A stretch of DNA of 64,000 nt from Hymenoscyphus infarciens (GCA_001414345.1 LLCB01000033.1:223278-287277); one strand, 5' to 3'. Shown: positions 12,740 to 25,899, counted from the first letter of the stretch. The notes: generated by a model from the letters alone, not told the origin. Numbers and translations are program-made.

Positions 12740-14050
12740 TAATATCGTAAAATATATATAAAACTATTATAAATATAAAAGAGTAGACGTTTCTTAAGAT
12801 AAAATACTTAGCTATCTATACCTACTTCTAATACTACTATATATATAGTAATATATAGCTATAGATTTTAAATCCTTTCTAGTTAATAAGTATAGTTATA
12901 ATAACATATTTATAGTAATAGACCACTTATCTAAGTAGTCTATTTTAATACTCTACTATAAGAATATTACTTCTAAATAGATAGTAAGGTTATATATTAA
13001 ACATATTCTATAATATTATAGGATTCTAAAAAGTATAATATTAGATAGAGGCCTTTACTTTATTACCACGTTCTAGAGAGAGTTTACTTAAATCCTAGGT
13101 ATTTAGCTTCGACTCTTAACTATAAACTATACTTAAATAGATAACTAGACTAAGATTATAAATTAATACCTTAATTAATACTTATAGCTATATATTAATT
13201 ATTATTATACTAATTAGTCTAAGATTCTTCTAATAATAGACTATATATAGTTAGTACTACCTTATAGTACTATTAGAATATCACCTTTTAAGTTATAAAA
13301 GAGATATATACTAAGAACCTCGTTTAACTAGTAAATACTAGAACTAGCTAATATAAAAGAATAGCTATTATAAGAAGAGGCTATAGTAGTTATAAAGATA
13401 ATCTAAGAGGTCTTAGATATTAGCTAAGTAAATATATTAAAAGCTTAATAGAAGAAAGAATAAAACGTAAATAAATATAGATAGGACGTCGATTTTAGAG
13501 TAAGAGATATAGTCTTTATTATAATAAAGAACTAGGTAACTTAACAACTAAGCTAAAAGCTAGACTACTAGATAGCTAGCCTTTTTAAGATCTTTAAAGA
13601 AGTAGATTCTACTTTCTAATTATAACTACTAGCTTCTATTAAAGTTTACTCTATCTTCGCTTTTAAGAAGTTATATAAGGCTATAGATAATCTCTTACTA
13701 AGATAGGTAGTTATACTACTCTTACTGATTATTATAAACAAAGAAGAGAAATAGAAGGTCGAAGAAATACTAGCTAGTAAGAAGAGATAGTAGTCCCTCT
13801 ATTACTAAATTAAGTAGAAAGGCTATAATAAAGACCTTAATTAGTATCTAGCTTAATAACTAATATATATGCTATAACTAGTAGAGAGGTTCTATTTAGA
13901 GAAGCTAAAAATAGCTAGTTCTCTAGAAGCTCTTCTGTTATAAAAAGCAGTATATAAGGCTAGAAGAGAGGATTATAACGAGCTAGAGCTTAATACTTCT
14001 ATGTTAAAAGAGGATAAAGCTGCTTAGTTATAAGAGGCTCTTTTAAAAGA
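12740..14050 (+). pseudogene. M1 integrase and chromodomain, RIP-mutated
   Basis: The plus strand reads as a Ty3/gypsy integrase. After the region of the HHCC finger near 12760 come IAIDFKSFLVNKY (about 12850) and NIFIVIDHLSK (about 12905). Then come SIILDRGLYFI with the second catalytic Asp (about 13040), and the segment ending TKIINQYLN (about 13160) where the catalytic Glu falls. The C-terminal domain follows at about 13490-13680. A chromodomain starts near 13755 (VEEILASKKR) and ends near 13920. The frame stops just before the right LTR. Stops replace expected Gln and Trp. With no reverse transcriptase the element could only have moved with help from a full relative. Confidence 0.85.
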
Positions 14051-14059
14051 GAAGTAGTA

Positions 14060-14225
14060 TAATAGTCCTAGTTATATATATTACTTATATAACTAGGTTA
14101 GCCTAAGGCTTTGCTAAAGCTTCGCTTAATATATATAAATAAAGCTAGAGTGTTTATACTCTTTGCTTTTCTCTTTAGTTTAGTTTTCCTTAATATTAGA
14201 TACTATTCTATAAGCACTCTCTTTA
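14060..14225 (+). repeat. M1 right (3') LTR, 166 bp, heavily RIP-mutated
   Basis: Same length and order as the left LTR, but CA, TG and many CG sites are converted. For example, the left GCCCGAGGC corresponds to GCCTAAGGC. The TATA box is retained at about 14130. Confidence 0.85.
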
Positions 14226-15450
14226 TATATTTGTAGAGAGCTATTATAATTATTTTATATTTATAGTTTAGATACTTTTATATAACGCTAGCTAGTATAT
14301 TCTTAATTAACTATAGCTAGCTAATATTTCTAAAGATTCTATAGTTTATTAACTTTTAACGTCTCTTTTCTATCTCTTTTACTAATTTATAATTTATAAA
14401 AATAATTACTTCTTATTACTAAATTAATTTAATAAGCTTTTTAAGCTTTTTATTAGTATAGTAGACATATACTATAGCTATATTACTAAACCGCTCTTTC
14501 TATATCTAATTAAGATTTATAAGAAGAAGAAGAATAATACTCTCTCTTAATTCTAGAAGTTATAGAAGAAAGTAGTTACTACGGTTTAATAAAGTAATCT
14601 TTTTACTAAATCTATTAAAGTCTTATCTTAAATATATAGCTTTTATATAGTAAAAGATTACGCTAGTATTAATACTTTCTATTATATATACTAGTAAGAA
14701 GTATAATTAGTAAAAGCGATAATATCTACGCTAATCTAATACTATAGTAAATAAAATCGCTTATAAGCGTTTTATCTATTATTTTACTACTACTACTCTT
14801 AAGAGTTAAAAAGATAAATAATTTAAGATCTTAATATATTATAAACTTATACTAAAACTTATCTATTCTATGATTTATTAATACTTATAAAGATTAATTG
14901 TATAAAAACTATAAAATCTAGTAGACTTAGTAAAGAATATAAGAGTTTTTATTTTATTAGCTTTTAGATATTATTATAATAAACTCTTATCTACTCTAGC
15001 TTTAGAATAGAAGTAAGTTTTACTTAATTAGATAATAAGTAAATATTAATATTTAATTAATAGATATAAGTACTCTATTCTTAGTATATAAATACTTTTA
15101 ATTATATTTTATATACTCTTTTCTTAAAGATTCCTAGTATATAAAAGAGTTTATTTAATTTTAAAAAAAAAGAGATAATTTTATAAAAGCTCGAGAGTAA
15201 TACTTCTCTTACTTTTATACTTATTCTACTACTTCTATAATATACTTATACTATTAATATAGAGTATAAAAAGATAAATAATTAGCAAAGTTACTTTTAA
15301 AAAATATATATATTAAAAAAGAAGCTAGTATAAAGTTTCTATATTAGAAGGAATTCTATAAAATAGAAGTTATTAAGAATATAAAAGAGTAAGAGAGATT
15401 AGAAAGAGAGATAGAAAGAGAGATAGAAAAAGAGATAGAAAGAGAGATAT
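14226..15450 (+). other. Possible broken plus-strand gene, cut by Giant-1
   Basis: No family recognised. From about 14510 the plus strand reads semi-coherently through Gln/Trp-type stops (YKKKKNNTL near 14520, VKDYASINTFYYIY near 14650, SSRLSKEYKSFYF near 14920). It ends in a Lys/Glu/Arg repeat at 15385-15450. The Giant-1 target site is the last few bases of that repeat, so any gene here would resume at 29629. 14226-14500 holds nothing I can name. Confidence 0.3.
15385..15450 (+). repeat. 12-bp tandem repeat GAGATAGAAAGA
   Basis: About five imperfect units of GAGATAGAAAGA directly before the left LTR of Giant-1. In the plus frame it would give a run of Lys, Arg and Glu interrupted by stops. 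Confidence 0.8.
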
Positions 15451-15633
15451 TATAGTATAAGAGACAGATTATAGATCAGAAGCTTATAGCTAGGCCCGGT
15501 GAAATACGTAAAAGTAATCTCTTATATAGTATAGTAATAAACGTCTAAAGAGAGAAGAAGAGAGTATAGAGCACTTATACTATCTATATCTATAGGTCTA
15601 CTACTAGTATAGTTATATATCCTTCTTATAACA
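15451..15633 (-). repeat. Giant-1 3' LTR (left), 183 bp
   Basis: Shares its full length with 29446-29628, including AGCTTATAGCTAGGCC, AATAAACGTCTAAAGAGAG and the end CCTTCTTATAACA. On the element strand it starts TGTTATAAG. The purine-rich strand beside it (AAGAGGAGTA read in reverse) fits a polypurine tract. Confidence 0.9.
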
Positions 15634-15639
15634 TACTCC

Positions 15640-18600
15640 TCTTAAAAAAGCGTCTTCCTCTAAAGTTATAAAAAGAGATACTAAATATAAGTTGATTTTA
15701 AGCCTTATTTAGCTTCTTATCTCTCGACTTCTCTATAGTATCTTCTAATCTATTCTTATCCTTCTCTATATTATCCTCTCCTTTGTTCTTATTCTCTAAT
15801 TTATTAAAAAATCTATTATTAGAGCCTAGTACCTTAGTTATTATTATTCTATTATAGATGTTAATTCTATAGTATAGAATAGCTAATTATTACTTCTTAG
15901 CTTCTATTTTCTAAGCCTTTATTTAATCTATAGTAGTTATAATTAGTTATATAACCTTATAGTAGATACTATTTACTTAAATCTATAGGATATAGTTAGT
16001 AGTATATAAATAGTAACTGCTATCCTAGATAACCTAAGAAGTAGTAAAAGTATTAGCTATATAAATAATAAGATCTAGTTATTTTAGAGTAATCTTTAAC
16101 TTAATTAGTTTATTTATAAGTAGATAAAAGAAAAATATAAGAGTATTTATAGTAAAATCGCTCTTAATAAGCTCTATCTTAGCGCCTTTGAGTATAGCTC
16201 TATATACCTTACTTATAAGTCTCTTTACTAGTATATTAACGAGTTCCTTTTTAGAGAATAGATATTTAATACTATATTAAATCTATAGAGCTAGGACGAT
16301 TAATTATACTTTATAGTATAACTTATTTCTACTAATATTAGTTATAATATACTTATTAGAGAACTAAGTATAGTATAAGTTCTTTTAAAGAACGTCTAGC
16401 TTATCTATAAAATCAAAGTATATAATATATAGTTTAAAAGCCTATTTACTAGAGATATCGAGTATATAAGAGACTAGAGCTTTAACTTAAGAAGAAGTAG
16501 ACTTAGTAGGTAGTATAGAAAACTTTAGCTAAAAGGACTTAATACCTAAGCTAGGTTTAGGCTTAGGATTTTCGATTTCTACTTTCTAATTCTTAATCTC
16601 TATATTCTAATTCTTAATTTCTATATCCTAAGTCTTAATCTCTATATTCTATTTAGAGGTAGTATTAGAATCTAGTAACCTATTATCCTTCTAAGAAATA
16701 ATAGCTAAAGTAGTAATAGCTAGATTTATTTAAGAGTCTTAATTAATACTATAGAGTCTCTAGAAGATATAATTACTTAGTTTACTAAATATTTCTAAGA
16801 TCTATAATTTAATTATCTTTTCTTTACTATCTAAAAGTAGCTTCTATTTCTAGCTTATAGTATAGGTCTAATTATTAATCTTAAAAGCGATCTTATTATT
16901 TAAAGCTAGTAATATAATTATTATATTTTAAGGAATTATAAGAACTAAGTATATAACGAATTATTTAAAATTTAGCTTAACGAATCTTATAAGTAGTAAT
17001 CTCTAGCTTAAATTATTAATAATTACTTTACTCTTTATAAGTGTTATATCTATTTATATCTATAAGTATTTATATACTTTTATAGAGATAGGTAGAATTT
17101 TAGACTATAGTAGAAGCTTACTTATTAATTCTAAGGCGTCTTAATTATTATCTACTATTATAGTTAGCTCTTTCTTATTATTAAAAGAAGGAACGTAATC
17201 GTAATTACTAAGCTATATACTAAGTATACGTTATATTACCTTTCTAGCCTTATTATAGGCTATTCTATAGCTCTCTCTAACGTAATCTTCTAAACTATAA
17301 GTAGTATATTTAACTATATTTATATATATTAACTTATAATAGCTAAACTTCTTATATTTTATATATTATATATATAAGTATTCTTAAAAGGTATACTTAT
17401 AGTTATATCGCTTATAGCTATCTAACTTCTCTATAATAATATAATATATTAATCTATAGTACTTATATATTTAGCTAAATATATTAGTATTATTATCTTT
17501 CTTATCTTTAGTATAGAGGTATATATTCTTTCTATAACTAATATAATTATAAAGGTTATATTTTAGAGCCTTATTATTTATATAAATAGCTTAAAGATAG
17601 CTATATTAACTATATTTACTATAGTTCTTAGTATTTACTATCTAAGTATTAGTAGTATATCTATAATCTTTTATATAATGTTATAATTAGTAGATATAAC
17701 CGATATTAAGGTGTTATATTATCTATATATTATCTTAGAAAACGTTATAGCTATATAACTTTGATTTAAGAATATAGTCTAAGATAAGTACTATAAGTAA
17801 GTAAACGTATTAGGTAATTAATACTAATATATGCTTTATATTACTATATTATTTAGAGATTTTTATACTAGCTAGAATACTAAGTATTCAAGTGTTAAAT
17901 ATTATACTTTAAGTAACTTTAGTAATATATAAGACATAGGCTAGGTTATTTAAACGTTTAAAGTTAATAACTATAGCTTTAACTTCTATTTTATAATAGT
18001 AGATATAAGCGGTCTTAAAGTGCTTAATCTTATACTACTTAAGCTTTTATTTAATATATTATATCTACTTATTACTAATATTAATATAGTTCTTATTAAA
18101 GATAGAAGTGCTTTTAGCTTTAATATTAGAAGTACTATCTTATACTTATACTATAACGAATTAAGTATTAAGATTAAAAATTTCCTTATTAACCTCTTTT
18201 ATTATATAATTATCTAGAAGTAAGCTATAATAGGTAGTAGCGTTGATTATTTTACTATAGTAGTATTCCTTATTAATAAATTTCTAGATAATACTATTAT
18301 ATATTTAGCTTTAATAGTTTAGGTATATAAGATAATACTTACTATACTTATAATACTCTAGGATAGTATTATTAAGATACTTTATACTAGGATTCTAAGC
18401 TTTCTTATCTATCTTTAAGACTAAATAATAATATATTTATTTAATATTATTATTTATAATATATATCTTAAACTTAAGACTAGTAGCTAAGGCGATTATA
18501 ATAGCTAGATTTATTATACTAGCTTTATTTATACTAAATCTAAATAATTTACTTACTTATTCTTAAGCTCTTAATTATAAGATAATTACTAGTATAGTTA

Positions 18601-21600
18601 TAATAACATCTACTTCTATAATAACTTTCTATATAGCCTTATTAAGTATATCTATATAAGCTAAAAGCCTTAAGTCTAGGTTATTAGAGTTATAGAGGAC
18701 TTTTTAAGTATATGTTTTAAAGGCTTAGAATTCCGCGACCTCTTTAGCTAATCTATTAATTAGATTAAAAACATACTTCTAAAAGCTAAACTTCTATATA
18801 TATACTAGATATCTCTAATCTCTTACTTTCTTATTTATCTTAACCTTTTAAATAGCTTTATAAATAAGATGTTTAATAAAACTATATAATAGAGCTAATA
18901 TATCTTTAATATAAGACTTAAAGTCTTTTAATATATAGTAATTAAGAAGCTTATTCTTTTCTATTAATAAACTACTAAGGTGAATAACTGTCTTCTTAAT
19001 ACTAAGTAATAAGAAGATCTTATCTATTTTTTTAGTAAGATTATCTATTCTCTTATTTATAGAATATATAAGAAGAACTTAGTTCTTTATACTATTAGGA
19101 TTATAATAACCTAATATAAAAAGAGTTTTTATCTAATTTATCTTATAAGATATTATATAGTCTTAGATACTAATAAATAATATATATAGCTCTTATAACT
19201 TCTTATACTTAACTTAATAGTTAGGATTAAACTTTATAATTACCTTCTAAATAAATTTATCTAAGAAAGGCTTATTATAGTACTTAGTAAAAAAGTCTAT
19301 AGTTTCTTAAGGAATTAGAGAGTTAAAGTTTATAAATAGCTTTATATAGTATATAAAGGTATAGGATAGCTTATTCTTTTTTACTAATACTCTTCTATTA
19401 TTAAGACTTTAAATAATATTATTTTAGAATTATATTAAAATCTTAGAGATAACTTTAATCTTATATATAAGTTCTATCTTATTAAAAGTATTTATAAAAT
19501 AGGTAAGAAGTATATTAGTAATATTTAATATTAGAATATTAAAGTAAGTAATAACTTATTTATTATTAGAGCCTTATTATAGTAGATCCTTTCTAGTATA
19601 TAAGGTAATTAAGATTATACTTAGAAGAGATAGTATATTAGTAATAATTCCTATAATAGTAGCTTATCGCTCTTTTATCTACTATTCTAATAGGTTCTTT
19701 ATCTTAGCCTTTTTCTTTTTATTATCTCTAATAATTATCTTACTACTATCTATACTAAGAATCTATTCTCTAGTATTATTATTAGATTTATTCTTATTAT
19801 CTAAGATATCTTTACTAAAATAATACTTATTCTTAGTATTAAGTCTCTTATATTTAATATATAGTATAGTTTTAAGATCGAGGAATTAGACTTTAATATA
19901 ATTACCTTTTTTAGGATTCTTATAAATATAGTACTATATATTAATAGTAGTAATCTAGGCCTTATCTCTATTATAATTATATTATAATAGCTTCTTATCT
20001 AAGCTAAGAATACGAGAAATAGCTATAGTGAATTTATCTAATTACTAATCTATAGCTTCCTTAGCTATAATCTTAAACTTATTATAAATAGTATAGACTA
20101 GAAGTATATATATATACTTATAGTTATAAAATATAAGAATATAATATAGGTGTTTACTTATAACTCTTAAGAGTATCTGTTCTAGAATCTAGAATAGATT
20201 ACTTATACTTAATTAGCTAGAAATAAACATGTTTTTAATCTAGAAGTTATTAAGATTCTTTTTCTTATTAGCTTTAATTTTAGTACTAATAAGAGAAAGG
20301 TTATTATAGTAATTATTAATAATAAATGTAAATTTAAGAATACTCTTTTTTATCTAAGTAGTTTTAACTTTATTAATAAATTATTATATTATCTAACTAT
20401 AGTTTAGATTAACTATAGAAGAGATATTAGTACTAGTAATATTAATTATATCTATTTTAATATTAATTATAACGATCTTTATACTTTCTAGCTTTCTAAA
20501 GTCTAGCTTTAAGAAGGTAGCTAGTAAGCTATATTTATTAAGGTTCTAATATATAAAGTCTTTAATAGTATAAGCTCTCTAATTAAGGTAAGTCTTAAAG
20601 TAAGTATAGTTAAAAGTGTTAAATCTCTCTTTATAAGAGACGTTCTTATTATCTTATATTTACTTATTATTAAGAGTAAGCTCTATATTAAAGTAGATAT
20701 AAGGTTCTAAATATTAGAAGTAAAGTTACTTTAAAAGAGCTAGGATACTATTGTTACTAGATAACTTAACTTAGTTAAGGAGATAGTATAGCTTATTATT
20801 TATAGTGAATATAGTTTTAAATTTAGCTTCTATCTTTATAACTTTAAGAATCTTCTATTATTCTTTAAATAGAATATGTTCTAGTTAGATAAATCTTAAC
20901 TTTTTACTTTTTTATTTATTATATATAGTAACTATTATATCCTTAGGTTTAGAATCTCTACTAGTAGCTTTAGCGTCTTAACTACTAGTAATAGTAGTAG
21001 GTCTATTACTAGTAGAGTTCTAACTGTCTATACTAAGTAGTAGTAGTAGAGTCCTTTATATTATTACTAGTAGAGTCCTAACTACTAGTAGTAGTAGTAG
21101 GTTTCTTTATATTATTACTAGTAGAGTTCTAACTACTAGTAGTAGTAGTAGGTTCTTTTATATTATTACTAGTAGAGTCTTAATTACTAGTAGTAGTAGT
21201 AGGCTTCTTTATATTATTATTAGTAGTGTCTTAACCTCTAATAGTAATAAAGAGTGCCTTTAATATATAGCTAGCCTCGATAATAGCTTCTTTATTAGAC
21301 TAGATCGTAGTAGCGAACCTATTAGTAGCTAGAGTAAATTCGTATTTACTATTATTAAGTTTATAAACTAGTAGAGAGATAATAGTATCTAACTTATTAC
21401 GCTTAGTTATTATAGTAACTATGTTACTAATAGCGTTATAAGTATTAGCTTTACTATTAATTAAGGTACTAGTTATAGTACTTATTATAATTTATTATTC
21501 TAGGAATAATAATATATTACTAAGAGTAAGAATATTATTATTACTAATTATAAAGGTTTTAACTTTACTTTTAGAGTTATTATTAAGACTAAGCACGTTA

Positions 21601-21900
21601 GAGAGTATATCTTTAAGAAGTTAGTAGTTACTTATTATAGTAGAGTAAGCTATGAAGTCAATCTTATAATAGACCTAGTTTAAATTACTTATAAAGATTT
21701 ACTTAGTAAAGCGATTATCTATTATATTAATAATAGAAGGTTAATCTAAGAGGTTTATAATTAAGGTAATTAAGATTCTTAGATTAATAGATTAAAAGGA
21801 ATATAATATAAAAGAGTTATATATATTTATATTATTAAGTTAAATTCGTTATAGTATAGAGTTAATAAGAGAATAAATTCCTTAGTAGAGTATAATAATA
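15640..21900 (-). pseudogene. Unrecognised large ORF downstream of Giant-1 pol
   Basis: I do not recognise this protein. The reverse strand reads coherently over long stretches when RIP-type stops are ignored. Near 21000-21240 is a Thr/Ser-rich tandem repeat. Charged and hydrophobic segments follow at about 19000-20900 (for example NVSYKERFNTFNYTYFKTYL near 20620). Near 16560-16680 is a short repeat of the type IEIKNQ. The C-terminal region includes VLVKRLISKVYRAILKGAKI-like sequence near 16200. It ends in a highly charged tail at about 15690-15800 (KNKGEDNIEKDKNRLED). No protease, RT, integrase, helicase or transposase motif was found. It could be one very long ORF, two ORFs, or an older insertion without visible ends. 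It lies in the same orientation as pol. Confidence 0.45.
20990..21240 (-). repeat. 51-bp tandem repeat encoding a Thr/Ser-rich peptide repeat
   Basis: Four to five units of about 51 bp, each with TACTAGTAGTAGTAGTAGG and TTATATTATTACTAGTAGAG on the plus strand. On the coding (minus) strand each unit gives roughly 17 residues of the form TTTTS...DSTSNNIK. The period is a multiple of three, which supports coding on this strand. Confidence 0.8.
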
Positions 21901-22204
21901 TTAAGGCTAAAAATCAGGTACTAACTAATTAGTATTATATAAATTTAATATTACTACTAGGTAGTAAAGGTAAATTTCTAATAAATAATTAAAATTAATA
22001 TAATATATAAAATTTAAGTAATTATAGCTTATAAGAATAAATAAATAAACGAGAGAGTATCTGCTTCTTTAAGAAAGACTTATAAGCCTTTTACTAGGAA
22101 TAGTTATAAGTACTATAGATATAGATATCTATAGATCTTACTAGTTTACTCTTCTTAAGAGATATAACTAGTACTAAAACGTAGTTTAACGTCTTTTTAG
22201 ACGT

Positions 22205-22315
22205 TGCCTTATTATAAGAAGGCTTTACTCTATTATAAGAAGGCTTTTACTCTAATATAAGAAGGCTTTATCTTATTATAAGAAGGCTTTACTCTATTAT
22301 AAGAAGACTTTAGAC
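22205..22315. repeat. About 22-bp tandem repeat TTATAAGAAGGCTTTACTC
   Basis: Five imperfect units of roughly 21-22 bp between the integrase region and the extra ORF of Giant-1. The period is not a clean multiple of three, so it is probably a spacer or a degenerate stretch. Confidence 0.75.
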
Positions 22316-22329
22316 TTAGAGCGTATATT

Positions 22330-25300
22330 CTTCTTTTCTTTCTTTTTATAAGCTAATATAACCGATTTAGCTTAATACTAGCTTCTAAGTAGTTTTCTTA
22401 TAGCCTAGCTACTTAATCTTATAGTATAATTAGCGTTAATTTTTTAGAGGTTTATATATTTCTTATTCTAGGATATTCTTAATAATAAATCTTTCCTCTT
22501 TATTAATAGTAATTAGTTCTAGCTTAGGTTAAAGATAAGTATATAGATTATTATTCACTAGTTCTAGGTATTTAATAGATATAATAGAGTAAATCTTAAG
22601 CTAATTTAGTAGCTTAATTTTAAAGGCGAGGTTACTTACTAGCTATATAATCTTAAAAGATCTTAATCTTTAAAAAGATAGTTTTATATAATTTTAAAGA
22701 TAGTAACTCTTATCTTATTTTTTTGCTATTTATAAGTATACTATACTACTAAATTTTAGAGGAGTATGTTTATTATTATAGTATATCTTTATATAAGCTT
22801 AGGCTATTTTAACTAACTATTCTACTTAGTCTTATAAAGATTTATAATAAGTTAAGAAGTCTAGAATATCCTCTCTAGTATTAGTATTAAGCTTTGTCTT
22901 TATATCTTAGCTATATAATAAGAAGAAGAGCGTTACTCTAATAGAGGTGTTAATAAAAGAGTTAAGTAATAGCTAAATAAAAGGTATAAGATCCTTCTAG
23001 ATTAACTAGTTATATACTCTACTAATAGTATATTATAAGATATAGACTATAGTTTAATTAGTATACTCTATCTAACTATTACCTACTAAATAATATACGG
23101 TAGTAAAGCTTAAGTTAACTTTTATAAGCTTGAAAAGCTTATACTAGAACGCTAATTAAAACTTAGAGTTATAATTAGATATTATACTATTAAGTAGACT
23201 CTAATCTACGTAGATATATTTAAAGTATTAAGTAGTCTAATCCTTAATAGTATTAGTATCTTTATCTACTAAGAGCTTTATTATCTTTAAACACTTATAA
23301 GTAATAGTAAGTATCTTATTATTACCTTAGGTAGAGATTAGAAAGCTGTCTATAAAATCTAATAATAGTACTTTTAAAAGTACTATAAGATATTTAATTA
23401 ACTAAAGAGACTTTTAAAGTAGAGTATTAGAAGGCTTTACTTATTAATATACTAAGTAGCTCTTTATATATTCTATAATCTCTTAATATAATCTAGGATA
23501 GAAGACGTAACTTTTTATATATTAATAGATCCTTTTAATTCTAAAGTAGCTCTTATTATTATAAGTAAGAGATAAGAACTTTCCTAGATATACTTTTAGT
23601 ATATAAAGAAGCTTATTAAAGAATAATAGCTTCCTAATAAGCTTAAAACAAAAGTCTTTAAGAGTAGTTACTAGTACTTTAGTATACTTACTATCTATAT
23701 ATTATTTTAATATCTAAGCGAATATAAGCTTTAGAGATTAGTCTAAGAGTAGCTGCTTTATAACTTCTAATAGTAACTCTTTAGATATAGATAAGATTAT
23801 GACTTTAGATAGAAAAGCTTATATAAAATATATATTAGATTTAATCATAGCCTTCTTTTAAGATAATAGTTTTAGCTTATTATAAGGTAATCTTATTAAA
23901 GCGTCTATATTAATATAGGTCTTACTTATATAGTGAATAATATTTATATACTATTTATAATAAGATAAAAACAATTACTAGTTTTATAGCTAGATCGACC
24001 TTTTACTCTTAATAGAGTCGTCGTTCTTAAATATATTAGTAATAGCTTAGTAATTAATAACTACTATAAAATCGTTATTATCTAGGTATTATAGTAACTT
24101 TTCTAAAGCTTAAATAAGTACGCTAGTCTCTAACTTTATTAGCTAGTATCTTTCCTTTATTAGTAATAATAATTTAAAAAGATATAAGATAAAATACTTA
24201 ACTTCTTTATTATTTGTTTAATATAATACTACTCTATAACCTATCTCTTTACTTCTATCTATATATAGCTTAAAGAGCTTTATAAAGTCTAGAAATACTA
24301 GTATAGATACGAAGTATAACTTATCTTTAAGCTTTTCTTATATAGATTTACTATTATTAAGTAATTTAGCTAACTCTAAGTCTATTATAAAGGACTTTAT
24401 TATACGTTTTAAATAGGTGTCGTGTTCTTTACTAGAAATTAGGAAGCCTTTAAACTCTAAGGTTTTTAGCTTAATTAATAGTATTATAATAGCGAAGTAA
24501 TAAGTAATAAATTTATAGTAGTATTTAAATAGCTTAAAGCTCTTTTTTAAGTTAGATAAGATATAAGGAAACTTTATTACTCTTATTACTTTAACCTTAT
24601 CTTCTATCATATATAGATTATATTATAATACTTAATAACCTAACACTTATAATCTTAATTAAGTAAAGTAGTATTTTAATAGTAAAGAAGTAACCTCTAA
24701 CTTTATAAGGTAGTAGAGTACTTACTTTAAATAGACTAGATATTCTTTTAAGATTCTTAAAAAGATAATAGTATTATTAATAAATATATATATAAATTAC
24801 TAGAGTATATCTTTAAATATATCTTTTATATAATATTAGAAGAAGGCGAGTAATATAGCTAGCTTTATAGTACTAATAGTTAGTCTTTCTTAGCCTTTAT
24901 AAGGTATTATAAAGGTCTACTTCTATCTATTCTTAAGATAAGTCGATTACTAGAAAAAGCTCTTTATTATATTAAGTATAGAAAACACGGTTATACTATA
25001 TATTACTTATAGTATATCGTTCTACTTAAGTAAGAGCTAAGTGTCTATATATAGTTTAGTATTAATTCTTTTTAAATCTACTACTATATAAGGTTTTCTA
25101 TTATATTATACTATAAAAGCTAGTATAAAGGCTAGTAAAGGTTTCTTTAGAAGCACTTTTTTTAATAACGCCTATCTTAATTAACGAGTTAATAATACTA
25201 TTTATTACTTCCTTATCTCTTTTTAATAGACTATAGAGAGCTTATTTTAGGTCTTTAATATCTATCTCTTCTTTAAAAGAGATAGATATCTCGATTCTAT

Positions 25301-25500
25301 TATTAAAGTAATCTAACTTATTATAGAATAGCTTAGCTTTGCTTTAAATAACGTCTTTAACCTTAGCTTAATATTCTTTATTCTATTCTAGTTTAATATT
25401 AGCTTAAGAAATGTTAATTAAATCGTTAATTAGTTATATAAGGTAAGGCTAACTATTAAGATACTTACTTTTAGGTTATTCTAGTACTAAGAGTAGTCTT
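22330..25500 (-). pseudogene. Giant-1 pol: reverse transcriptase, RNase H, integrase
   Basis: The clearest segment is the 90-codon open stretch 24338-24610 (KVKVIRVIKFPYILSNLKK). This is the linker between the RT connection and RNase H of Ty3/gypsy pol, continuing into FKYYYKFI and the FKGFL...YLKRI segment. Upstream, at about 24770-24790, the RT catalytic box reads FINNT, with Asn at both Asp positions, followed by IIFLRILKEYLVYLK. Integrase is about 22700-23700, with the region around QLDRVYQLNYSLY near 23060. Stops occur at expected Gln and Trp codons. Both changes at the catalytic Asp pair are G to A after T, as RIP gives. The pol is dead. Confidence 0.8.
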
Positions 25501-25899
25501 TTAAATATATTAACAAGATTAAGATATACTAAATAATCAGCTAGAGGTAGTTTATCTAATAGCTCTAGGAACCTTAGTAACTATTCTTTTATAATCCTTA
25601 TAGAAGCGTTACTAAGGTTTATAAATATAAGAGGTTTTTAATCTCTATTAGTAATTATATACGTAAGGCTGCTAAATTAGTTTAGTACTAGGCTGTTTTT
25701 CTAGTATAGTCTAACTATATACTCTTATATTAATACTAGTAACTTCTTACTATAATAAACGCTAATATTCTAGCTCTATATAGTATTAACGATAGTGTTC
25801 TTTACTATATAGATAGTTGTATATTTAAACTTCTTTTCTTCTTAATCTAATAGATAAGAGATATAGAATTTATAGCTATAGTAATTAAGATAATCGATA

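Larger units (their letters stand above)
12074..14225 (+). mobile_element. Short LTR element M1 (chromovirus deletion derivative)
   Basis: Two 166-bp LTRs (12074-12239 and 14060-14225) enclose 1.8 kb of plus-strand coding sequence. Both LTRs begin TGA or TAA followed by the same AGTCCTAG-type start, and both end ...GCACTCTCTTTA. The interior keeps only integrase and chromodomain; gag, protease and reverse transcriptase are absent. The flanks (TATTA left, TATAT right) do not give a clean target duplication. The left LTR is almost free of RIP while the right one is heavily mutated. Confidence 0.85.

Noticed and set aside
12069..14230. Target-site duplication for M1
   Set aside because: TATTA and TATAT on the two sides differ, and AT-rich flanks make a chance partial match likely.
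18020..18217. Plus-strand open stretch of 65 codons
   Set aside because: Lies antisense to the coherent minus-strand reading of Giant-1; Ile/Leu/Tyr-rich composition is what AT-rich DNA gives by chance.
20990..21240. CRISPR-like array
   Set aside because: Units abut without unique spacers, the context is a eukaryotic retroelement, and the period is 17 codons.
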